NCBI GenBank assembly: GCA_947632275.1 | Contig: CANROR010000057.1 | Location: 1-7,429 of the forward strand | Direction of reading: 5' to 3' | Origin: an uncultured Bacilli bacterium | GTDB lineage: Bacteria; Bacillota_I; Bacilli_A; RF39; UBA660 | Length of the DNA stretch: 7,429 nt | Part shown: piece after piece, positions 1 to 6,606 of the stretch | Numbering within the stretch: position 1 is the stretch's first letter | Layout: the number at the start of each line of letters is the position of its first letter | The notes under the pieces: generated by a model | What the model saw: only the letters and a program-made list of their open reading frames with translations | Told to the model about the DNA's origin: nothing | Databases searched by the model: none | Made by a program: the position numbers and the translations under genes

Positions 1-1547
1 ATACTTGTATTCGGAATATTTAAAGCCGTTAAAAGGCGACCATAACCGTCATAGATCATAATTATACTTAAAGTCGTTAAAAGAATAGTTTTCCAAAAAG
101 CTTTTTTCCAAAATAACGTAACAGGATAACTTAATAAGATTAAAAAAATGCCATTATTACGAAGAAAAATTACGAAAAGCATGGAAATAAAAAACAAAAG
201 ATGCTCTTTCAAACTAAAATCATATTTAATAAATTTATAAAGATTAATTATATAAAAAATAACTGCCATTGTAAATAAAGTGTCTTTAACTGCCGTAATC
301 GCATAAAAAGGAAAATAAGGAACAATTAAATAAATTAGTAAAACTATTTTCAGATATTTGGGTTTAACCCTTTCTTGAAAAAGAAAATAAATGGTATAAC
401 TTAAAGTCGCTATAACAATAACTACTTGCATAAAAATATAAAAGAATAAGCCTAAATTAACATTGCCAATTTCCACGCCCCATTTAAAAGGTAAACCTAA
501 TAAAAGCGTATGCAATAAAGGATTAAAATTAGTTAACGTTACTTTGTCATTTAAAAGTACAATACTATCTAAATACCGGGTATGAAGACCTAAAACTTCT
601 TTTATTTGATTAGCATTATCATAATTAATTATGCCGGGGTAGAAAAAAAGTAAATACAAGCCATAGACTAAACTTAAAGAAAGAAAGGAAAATAAAAAGG
701 GATGATTATTAAATAAAATTCCTAATTTACTTGGTTTTTCTTTTAAATTAATTTTTTTTAAATAGTAATAAGCCGAATTTAAAATATTTTTCATTAAAAA
801 ATAATAACCAATAAAGCGAATCAAAGTAAGTAAAATACTTAGCTCTTGATTAAAGATTCCTAGATAAGTTCCGGCATTATTATAAGCATCACCAATAATT
901 AAAAAAAGGGTTAAAATAATGGCTAACATATTTAAAAGGGAATTATTTTCTTTTTTATAAACTTTAAAAGTTAAAAAATATAAAACTATTAAAACAACGA
1001 CCATATTAAGATAATCAATTATTTGATAATTAAAAACTAAACCATTTAAATCATTACGTAAAAAAATGGCCATAAAAGAAATAAATGGCATAACTAATTT
1101 TACAATTAAATTATCTGCATTCTTATCTTCTTTAAAAATAAATAATTTTTGCATAAAGAAATTAAGAATAAAAATTAAGACTTCAATTCCCGCTTTAATA
1201 AAAGTGGCATGAATTGGTAAAATTTGCGCTAAAGAAGAAACTAAAACACTAGAAATCGTAATATTAAATATAACTAAAGCCCCATATTGAAAAATTGAAT
1301 CGCGAGCTTTCTTTTTGTTTTGAAAAACAACATATTTATTTACTAAATAATTAATGCTTGAAGAAATTAACCTAGCGATAAAAGATGCGATAATTATCGC
1401 TTTGGCTACCCTATTTTCGATTAAGGCTAAAATAACAGTAAATAAAGTTAAATCTAAAACAAAAGATAACCCCGCGGAAAAAAGATAGGTAATATAAAGC
1501 CGATATTTTTGAAAATATTTTTTTCCTAAAGCTATTATTTTATTCAT
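1..1547 (-). CDS. GtrA domain fused to DUF6020-like polytopic membrane protein (partial, C-terminus off window)
   Basis: Translating the minus strand from the ATG at 1547 gives 515 codons with no stop to the window edge, so the C-terminus is missing. Residues about 19-137 look like a GtrA domain: four hydrophobic helices, with the typical ARLISSSINYLVNKYVVF stretch (58-75) after helix 2 and NFFMQKLFIFK closing it. From about residue 200 the pattern changes to a long multi-helix region that I recognise as DUF6020-like: LIRFIGYYFL (242-251), FYPGIINYDNANQ (302-314), NPLLHTLLLG (342-351), AVKDTLF (419-425) and LRNNG (462-466). GtrA proteins are thought to flip polyprenyl-phosphate sugars. DUF6020 is uncharacterised. 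Asp310, in a loop after a membrane helix, resembles the catalytic Asp of GT-C glycosyltransferases, but that is inference. The start overlaps the DUF2304 gene by 8 nt. The best ribosome binding site (AAAGGA) is 11 nt upstream, so translation probably depends on coupling. Confidence 0.85.
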   Translation of the reverse strand, partial: MNKIIALGKKYFQKYRLYITYLFSAGLSFVLDLTLFTVILALIENRVAKAIIIASFIARLISSSINYLVNKYVVFQNKKKARDSIFQYGALVIFNITISSVLVSSLAQILPIHATFIKAGIEVLIFILNFFMQKLFIFKEDKNADNLIVKLVMPFISFMAIFLRNDLNGLVFNYQIIDYLNMVVVLIVLYFLTFKVYKKENNSLLNMLAIILTLFLIIGDAYNNAGTYLGIFNQELSILLTLIRFIGYYFLMKNILNSAYYYLKKINLKEKPSKLGILFNNHPFLFSFLSLSLVYGLYLLFFYPGIINYDNANQIKEVLGLHTRYLDSIVLLNDKVTLTNFNPLLHTLLLGLPFKWGVEIGNVNLGLFFYIFMQVVIVIATLSYTIYFLFQERVKPKYLKIVLLIYLIVPYFPFYAITAVKDTLFTMAVIFYIINLYKFIKYDFSLKEHLLFFISMLFVIFLRNNGIFLILLSYPVTLFWKKAFWKTILLTTLSIIMIYDGYGRLLTALNIPNTS

Positions 1548-1884
1548 GATCTTTTAAATCCTTTTTTAAAATCGCTACTTCTTGAGTTAAAGAAGTTATT
1601 TGCATTTTTTGCTTAGAAATAATGCGGGTAAGCAAAAAGGCAATAAATAAAAGGAGCATAAAACCAAAGAAGAAAATCATATTACTCGTAACTTCAAAAC
1701 CTAAAAAATGACTAATTTTTTGAGTAAAATACGGCAAAGCTAAAACAAAAAGCATTAAAATTATATAACTAAACCACATTAAAGAATACGAAATAGCTAT
1801 TTTTCTTTGGAAAATATTTCCTAAAATATAAAGACCAAAAATAAAACTAATGATAATTAAAAAAATAATTAAATTAATACTCAT
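1540..1884 (-). CDS. DUF2304 family small membrane protein
   Basis: This 114-residue protein has three hydrophobic helices (about 2-22, 30-51 and 68-90) and a charged, probably coiled-coil tail (about 91-113, KKDLKDHE at the end). Length, helix spacing, the central tryptophan (W37) and the LGFEVTSNMIFF stretch before helix 3 fit DUF2304. Members of that family are commonly found beside Dpm1/GtrB-type family 2 glycosyltransferases; their biochemical role is not established, and they are presumed to help the transferase at the membrane. Here its ATG overlaps the TGA of the glycosyltransferase gene (ATGA), and its own end overlaps the start of the GtrA fusion gene, so the three are translationally linked. 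The ribosome binding site is strong (AAAGGAGG, 4 nt before the ATG), suggesting it is made in quantity with its partner. Confidence is high for the family and low for any molecular function. Confidence 0.85.
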   Translation of the reverse strand: MSINLIIFLIIISFIFGLYILGNIFQRKIAISYSLMWFSYIILMLFVLALPYFTQKISHFLGFEVTSNMIFFFGFMLLLFIAFLLTRIISKQKMQITSLTQEVAILKKDLKDHE

Positions 1885-2597
1885 TTTGCCTCCTTTCGCG
1901 TAGCAATACTAGCAATTATTATAGCAAAAGTTACTTTTATCATATAATAAGCACCTTTAACTAAATTTAGAGAACTTTTGCCCGTTTGTCTTTTATGCAT
2001 TTTCACAGGTATTTCGTTTACTTTATAACCTAATTTGATTACTTGAACTAAGGAATCCGGTTCGGGATAATCACTTGGATAATTAAATGCAAAATATTTA
2101 ATTAAATCTTGGTTGCAAGCGCGAAAACCACTAGTAACATCATAGATTTTGTGCTTAGTCAATAAATTAATTAAACTTGATAAAAAGCGCGAACCAAAAC
2201 GTCTTATAAAATTTGATTTAAAGGCACTTTTATTGCCAATATAACGCGAACCAATTACTAAAGCATTCCCTTCATTAATTTGCTCAATTAAATCTTTAAT
2301 GAAAGCTGCGTCATGTTGGTTATCACCATCAAATTGAATAGCTATATCATAATTATGATAGTAAGCATATTTATAACCCGTTTGCACGGCTCCGCCAATG
2401 CCTAGATTATTAATTAAATTGACATAGGAAATATTATTTTCTTCACAAAGTTCATAGGTATTATCAGTTGAACCATCATTAATAACCAAATAATCAATTT
2501 GATAATCTTTTACCTTGACCTTTTCTAATTCGATAACGATTTTTAATAAGGACTCTGCCTCATTATATGCCGGAACAATAATCAAAACTTTTTTCAT
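1881..2597 (-). CDS. Family 2 glycosyltransferase, Dpm1/GtrB-like (polyprenyl-phosphate sugar synthase)
   Basis: A 238-residue GT-A fold enzyme expected to move a sugar from a nucleotide sugar (donor unknown) to polyprenyl phosphate on the cytoplasmic face of the membrane. Visible motifs in order: PAYNE (9-13), INDGSTDNT (39-47), NNLGIGGAVQTG (63-74), the DXD-type metal site FDGDNQHD (89-96), GSRYIG (116-121), TSGFRA (155-160) and QTGKSS (204-209). A hydrophobic stretch at about 217-232 may be a membrane anchor. Full GtrB proteins usually carry two C-terminal helices after the catalytic domain, so this is closer to the short Dpm1 type, possibly relying on the adjacent DUF2304 protein for membrane contact (inference). 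Its start has GAGG 6 nt upstream; that site includes bases of the dtd TGA stop codon, 8 nt away. The following DUF2304 and GtrA genes support a lipid-linked sugar pathway. Substrate cannot be read from sequence. Confidence 0.9.
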   Translation of the reverse strand: MKKVLIIVPAYNEAESLLKIVIELEKVKVKDYQIDYLVINDGSTDNTYELCEENNISYVNLINNLGIGGAVQTGYKYAYYHNYDIAIQFDGDNQHDAAFIKDLIEQINEGNALVIGSRYIGNKSAFKSNFIRRFGSRFLSSLINLLTKHKIYDVTSGFRACNQDLIKYFAFNYPSDYPEPDSLVQVIKLGYKVNEIPVKMHKRQTGKSSLNLVKGAYYMIKVTFAIIIASIATRKEAK

Positions 2598-2605
2598 TTT
2601 TTACC

Positions 2606-3040
2606 TCATACTTCTAAGGCAATCGTAATTGGCCCATCATTGGTAATTTTTACAGTCATATCAGTCCCAAAAATACCCGTTTCAACTTTAATTTGTTCTT
2701 TTAATAACGCATTAAATTTATCATATAAAACTTGCGCATCTTGACCATTTAAAGCCGCCATATAACTCGGCCGATTACCTTTTTTAGTATCCGCATATAA
2801 AGTAAACTGACTAATGGATAAAATCTCGCCACCTACTTCTAAAATACTTTTATTCATTATGCCGACCTCATCATCATAAATCCGTAAATTCAAAATCTTT
2901 TTTATCATTTTTTGGATTATTTCTTCATTATCACCCACGGTAAAACCAACGAGAATGACCATTCCCTTATTAATTTGGCCAATAATTTTATTGTTGACTT
3001 CAACAGAACTTTCTTTACTTCTTTGAACTATTACCCGCAT
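2606..3040 (-). CDS. dtd: D-aminoacyl-tRNA deacylase
   Basis: This 144-residue protein has the normal length for bacterial DTD, which hydrolyses D-amino acids (and glycine mischarged on tRNA-Ala) from tRNAs in the cytoplasm, mostly through RNA-based catalysis. Both family signatures are present: SQFTLYA (77-83), followed by the Arg-Pro pair in GNRPSY (88-93), and NDGPITI (134-140), which carries the Gly-cisPro element that excludes L-aminoacyl substrates. The N-terminus MRVIVQRSKESSVEV is typical. It lies 3 nt downstream of relA, and its ribosome binding site (GGAG, 6 nt before the ATG) is inside the last codons of relA, so the two are coupled. relA-dtd adjacency is also known from Bacillus subtilis, where hisS and aspS lie a little further downstream; here surface glycosylation genes follow instead. 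Nothing in the sequence looks degenerate. Confidence 0.95.
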   Translation of the reverse strand: MRVIVQRSKESSVEVNNKIIGQINKGMVILVGFTVGDNEEIIQKMIKKILNLRIYDDEVGIMNKSILEVGGEILSISQFTLYADTKKGNRPSYMAALNGQDAQVLYDKFNALLKEQIKVETGIFGTDMTVKITNDGPITIALEV

Positions 3041-3043
3041 CTT

Positions 3044-5170
3044 TTACTCCATATGCCCACTGACACTAATTACGTGCGGCATTCTTTCAATAGTATTAAT
3101 TAAAGAATCTAGCATTTCCCGATCTTTAATTCGAATATTCATTTCATAAATGGTTTGACCATCAATTTCTTTTAAATTGCAAGATCTCACTAAAGAATCT
3201 TTTTTGCCAATTTCGGTAATAATTTCGGCCATAATATTTTTTCCCTCACTAACATGAACATAGATATTGGTATAAAAATTATTCGTACTAGCCATATTCC
3301 AACTGACATTAATTAGGCGATCACTTTCTAAATCGACATTCGGACAATTCTTTTTATGAATAGTAATACCTTGCCCCTTAGTAATATAACCAATTATTTC
3401 ATCCCCTTTAACGGGCATACAACATTTAGCCATATTTACCAAGATATTGGGCGAACCATCAACTAAAACATCACTTTTATAATTTAATTTTAAAGGTTTT
3501 AATTTTCGTTCTAATAAAACATCATCGACTGCTTGTTTTTCACTATTAACTAAATTAATGATATAACCGGCCGTATAACGTAGGGAACCAATTGCTAAAT
3601 AAACTTCATCCATATCTTCTAATTTTAAATCGGTCGTAATTTTTTTAATGGCTTCATTATTAAAAATCGTATTAAAGCTTAATTTCCGTTTGCGCAATTC
3701 TTTTTCTAAAATATTTTTACCATTAGCCACATAATTTTCGCGATCCTTTTTACTAAAATAAGCTTTTATTTTATTTTTGGCTTGATTAGTTTTAACAATA
3801 TTTAACCAATCTTGATTAGGTGTGGCATTACTTTGGGTTTTAATATTTACAATATCATCATTTTTAAGTTCCGTCGATAAAGGAACCATTTGGTCATTGA
3901 CAATGGCGCCAACTGTCGTATCTCCGACTTTCGAGTGAATGCGATAAGCAAAATCAATAGGCGTACTACCTTTTGGTAACTCGACGACATCCCCTTTAGG
4001 CGTATAAACATAAATCGTATCGGCAAAAATGTCGGTATTGACCGTTTCTTCAAAATCGTTATCTTCCTTATTAGCGCCACTTTCAATAATATTCCGAAAC
4101 ATTTCGAGCTTTTGTTCCATTAAATTTTGAACCTTTTTAGCCCCTTTTTCTTTATAAGACCAATGGGATGCTAAACCTTTCTCGGCGATTTCGTCCATTT
4201 CATAGGTTCGCACTTGGACTTCAAATATTTGACCAGAAACACCAAAAACCGTCGTATGCAAGGATTGATACATATTTTCCTTAGGGTTAGCGATATAATC
4301 TTTAAATCTTTTAGGCATCGGCCGAAAATGGGCATGAATAAGACCAATAACTTGATAACATTCGGCTTCTTCTTCAACAAAAACTCTTAAAGCTAAAATA
4401 TCATAAATTTGATCCCATTTTTTGCCATTATTAAGCTTATTATAAATACTATAGACACTTTTAACCCGGCCTTTAATTTGAAATTTAAGACCGGCATCCG
4501 TCAAAATCGTAATAATGGCTTGTTTCATTTCTTCTAAGTATTCATTTAATTCTTCCACCGTATCATTTAATTTTTCTAAAATATCATTATAGACATCGGG
4601 TTTTAAATAATAAAGGCTTAAATTTTCGAGTTCACTTTTAAGCGAATTTATCCCTAACCGATGAGCAATAGGCACCAAAACTGACATTGTTTCTTCCGCT
4701 TTTTGTTTTTGCTTTTCGGGTTCAATAGCCCAATTTGTTCGCATATTATGAAGCCGATCGGCTAGTTTCAAATAAAGAGTTCTGACATCTTCGGTTAGCC
4801 CAACTAAAATATTTCTTAAATAAATACTGCTACTTTCATTTTGATTCGGCAGTTCCAATTTATTAATCTTGGAAATAGACTCGACGATATTGGCTACATC
4901 AGACCCAAAAAGGCTTTCAATTTCTTCTTTCGAAGATGCACCATGATTAATCGTTTCATGAATTAAAGCCGCGATTAAAGTCGTATCATCAACATTTAAA
5001 CCCATCAAAATTTTGCATACTTCTAAAGGATGCGTAATAAAATCATCCCCACTTTGTCTTTTCATTCCCTTATGTTGGGCTTCCGCGAAAAGATAAGCTT
5101 TTTTTATTTCGGCAAAATTTTCTCTCTTTTTTAAATCTTTTTCTAACTCAGAAAAAGTTATATTTGTCAT
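3044..5170 (-). CDS. relA: Long RelA/SpoT homologue, (p)ppGpp synthetase with degenerate hydrolase motifs
   Basis: A 708-residue long RSH that makes the alarmone (p)ppGpp from ATP and GDP/GTP. Domain order: HD hydrolase (about 25-180), synthetase (about 225-345), TGS (about 385-447), helical region, conserved-cysteine zinc-finger-like segment with MAKCCMPV (580-587) and NCP (608-610), and a C-terminal ACT domain (about 632-708). The synthetase looks active: KGRVKSVYSIYNKL, IYDILALRV, RFKDYIANPK (288-297, the Gram-positive RxKD form), MYQSLHTT and EVQVRT are all present. The hydrolase is odd. The usual LLHDVVEDT reads LIHETINHG (69-77), so the HD aspartate is Glu72 and the ED pair is Asn75-His76; His47, Asp138 and Asn142 remain. 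I chose the ATG at 5170 because AGGTGAG lies 4 nt upstream. An in-frame GTG at 5179 lies inside that ribosome binding site and has none of its own. First gene of the five-gene operon. Confidence 0.95.
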   Translation of the reverse strand: MTNITFSELEKDLKKRENFAEIKKAYLFAEAQHKGMKRQSGDDFITHPLEVCKILMGLNVDDTTLIAALIHETINHGASSKEEIESLFGSDVANIVESISKINKLELPNQNESSSIYLRNILVGLTEDVRTLYLKLADRLHNMRTNWAIEPEKQKQKAEETMSVLVPIAHRLGINSLKSELENLSLYYLKPDVYNDILEKLNDTVEELNEYLEEMKQAIITILTDAGLKFQIKGRVKSVYSIYNKLNNGKKWDQIYDILALRVFVEEEAECYQVIGLIHAHFRPMPKRFKDYIANPKENMYQSLHTTVFGVSGQIFEVQVRTYEMDEIAEKGLASHWSYKEKGAKKVQNLMEQKLEMFRNIIESGANKEDNDFEETVNTDIFADTIYVYTPKGDVVELPKGSTPIDFAYRIHSKVGDTTVGAIVNDQMVPLSTELKNDDIVNIKTQSNATPNQDWLNIVKTNQAKNKIKAYFSKKDRENYVANGKNILEKELRKRKLSFNTIFNNEAIKKITTDLKLEDMDEVYLAIGSLRYTAGYIINLVNSEKQAVDDVLLERKLKPLKLNYKSDVLVDGSPNILVNMAKCCMPVKGDEIIGYITKGQGITIHKKNCPNVDLESDRLINVSWNMASTNNFYTNIYVHVSEGKNIMAEIITEIGKKDSLVRSCNLKEIDGQTIYEMNIRIKDREMLDSLINTIERMPHVISVSGHME

Positions 5171-5256
5171 ATTACTCACCTAATTTAATATTATTTTATA
5201 AGTAAAACTTACATTTTCATTATATAACAAATAACCAGGCAAATAAAGGTGAAAAC
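5171..5256. promoter_or_regulatory. Divergent intergenic region between relA and the MOP flippase gene
   Basis: An 86-nt very AT-rich gap between two divergent starts, so promoters for both directions should lie here. On the minus strand a perfect TATAAT (5224 to 5219) is the best -10 candidate for the relA operon, giving a leader of roughly 40 nt, but no good -35 sits 16-18 nt further up; the nearest TTGCCT (5242 to 5237) is only 12 nt away. On the plus strand TATAAC (5223-5228) overlaps it and could serve the flippase gene. A small inverted repeat, TAAGT-AAA-ACTTA (5199-5211), lies between them and may be coincidence in such AT-rich DNA. No riboswitch or T-box is visible in this short space. 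Confidence 0.45.
5175..5181 (-). promoter_or_regulatory. Ribosome binding site that decides the relA start
   Basis: On the minus strand AGGTGAG lies 4 nt before the ATG at 5170 (6 nt if only AGGTG is counted). The GTG inside it (5179 to 5177) is in frame with relA and would add three residues (Met-Ser-Asn), but nothing resembling a ribosome binding site lies upstream of it, only TATTAAATTA. The ATG is therefore the better start. Confidence 0.75.
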
Positions 5257-6567
5257 ATGAAAAAATGTGAAAATATCTTTCTAAAATCGACGTTTATCCT
5301 AATAATAAGTGGTTTTTTGACAAAAATTTTAGGTTTTATTATTCGCATTGTTTATGCCCGAATCATTGGCGAAGTTGGGGTTTCCCTTTATTCTATTGCT
5401 ATGCCCACCTACTCTTTATTACTTACGATTTCAACTCTGGCCATTCCGACTTCCATTGCCAAACTTATTGCCGAAGCTTCCATTCAAAATAAGCGTAGTT
5501 TAAAAATTTTAACCACGAGTGCTTTTATTATTTTAAGTATCAATTTTGCTTTAATAATTATTATGCTTTTTTCTTCGAAATTTATTGCCGAAGTTTTACT
5601 TAAAGAAGCGCGAGTCTATCCCATTTTAATTGCCATGGCTTTAACTTTACCCTTTGTTTCTATTTCCAGTGTCTTTAAAGGTTATTTTTATGGCAAACAA
5701 AATATGATTCCGCATGCTACTAGTAACGTCATTGAACAAATTATAAGGCTGATGATAATTTATTTTATCTTACCGATTCTAATGCAAAAAAACGTTTTAA
5801 TTGCCGTCATTGGCCTAGTTTTACTAACGATTATTTCCGAGATATCCTCAATTATTGTTTTTTTATTTTTCCTACCTAAAAAAATTAAACTTTCCCGTTT
5901 AGAAATGAAACCCGATTTTACAACAACTAAAAGTATTTTAGATATTTCACTACCAACCGTCTCAAGTAGAATCATTGGTAACATTGGTTATTTTTTTGAA
6001 CCCATAATCTTAACTAATTTTTTACTTTTATGTGGCTATTCTAATAACTATATTTTAACCGAATATGGGGTTTATAATACCTATGCCTTATCGCTTCTTA
6101 CAATGCCATCTTTTTTTATAACGGCAATTTCCATGTCTATATTACCTGAGATAAGTAAATATTATGTCAATAAAAATATGAAAATGGTCAAAAAAAGAAT
6201 AAAACAAGGCCTACTTTTTGCTTTTATCTTAGGCTTATTTTTTTCTACTTTAATATTTATCTTCCGTGATTCTCTTTTATTTACTTTATACAAAACCACC
6301 AGTGGTAGCAATTATATCAAAATATTAGCCCCCATCTTTGTATTATTTTATTTAGAAGGGGTACTTATTTCTTCACTTCAAGCTTTAAATAAAGCCAAAA
6401 TTACCATGAATATTTCTTTAATTGGTGTCGTTATTAAACTTTTAACATTGGCTATTTTTTCTTTTGCTCATATTGGTATTTACAGTTTAGTTATCTCCGA
6501 AATTACTAATATTTTCTTTGTTGTTTTTGCCAATTTTTATTACCTTAAAAAATTCTTTGCCAAATAA
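5257..6567 (+). CDS. SpoVB/MurJ-like MOP-superfamily polysaccharide/lipid flippase
   Basis: A 436-residue polytopic membrane protein with about 12 hydrophobic helices. The SpoVB/PST signature is clear: SGFLTKILGFIIRIVYARIIG (18-38), IPTSIAKLIAEA (63-74), then GYFYGKQNMIPHATSNVIEQ (142-161), which closely follows the family pattern GYFxGxxxMxPTAxSQxxEQ. Family members move lipid-linked precursors out across the membrane; B. subtilis YtgP/MurJ flips lipid II, and SpoVB acts in spore cortex formation. At 436 residues it is shorter than the usual 500-550 with 14 helices, as if the last two helices are missing, yet it ends with a proper basic tail (YYLKKFFAK) and stop. The start is well supported by AAAGGTG 5 nt upstream. 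It is divergent from the relA operon. Substrate (lipid II, or the glycolipid made by the neighbouring genes) cannot be told from sequence, and nothing here shows that the organism sporulates. Confidence 0.88.
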   Translation: MKKCENIFLKSTFILIISGFLTKILGFIIRIVYARIIGEVGVSLYSIAMPTYSLLLTISTLAIPTSIAKLIAEASIQNKRSLKILTTSAFIILSINFALIIIMLFSSKFIAEVLLKEARVYPILIAMALTLPFVSISSVFKGYFYGKQNMIPHATSNVIEQIIRLMIIYFILPILMQKNVLIAVIGLVLLTIISEISSIIVFLFFLPKKIKLSRLEMKPDFTTTKSILDISLPTVSSRIIGNIGYFFEPIILTNFLLLCGYSNNYILTEYGVYNTYALSLLTMPSFFITAISMSILPEISKYYVNKNMKMVKKRIKQGLLFAFILGLFFSTLIFIFRDSLLFTLYKTTSGSNYIKILAPIFVLFYLEGVLISSLQALNKAKITMNISLIGVVIKLLTLAIFSFAHIGIYSLVISEITNIFFVVFANFYYLKKFFAK

Positions 6568-6595
6568 AAACTAGAAAACTTTATCGTAATCTAGT
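6568..6595 (-). terminator. Candidate rho-independent terminator for the right-hand minus-strand gene
   Basis: In the gap between convergent genes, ACTAGA (6570-6575) pairs with TCTAGT (6590-6595), leaving a 14-nt loop. Read on the minus strand the stem is followed by TTTTATTTGG, a usable U-tract, which suits the gene ending at 6607. Read on the plus strand it is followed by CTATATTTAATTT, a poorer tract. The 6-bp stem is weak and AT-rich, so this is tentative. It partly abuts the end of the flippase gene. Confidence 0.35.
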
Positions 6596-6606
6596 CTATA
6601 TTTAAT

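Noticed and set aside
1..1547. First 1.5 kb as a non-coding region
   Set aside because: Hand translation of the minus strand from 1547 gives 515 uninterrupted codons with recognisable domains; it only lacks a stop because it leaves the window.
2912..3103. 63-codon plus-strand open frame
   Set aside because: It lies antisense across dtd and the end of relA, both strongly supported; it has no family resemblance and is a by-product of AT-rich coding DNA.
3847..4380. Two minus-strand frames of 79 and 69 codons (3847-4086, 4171-4380)
   Set aside because: Both are inside relA in another frame, over the TGS and synthetase domains, and their Lys/Leu/Ile-rich sequences match nothing.
5760..5984. 74-codon minus-strand open frame
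   Set aside because: Antisense inside the flippase gene, without its own ribosome binding site or recognisable motif.
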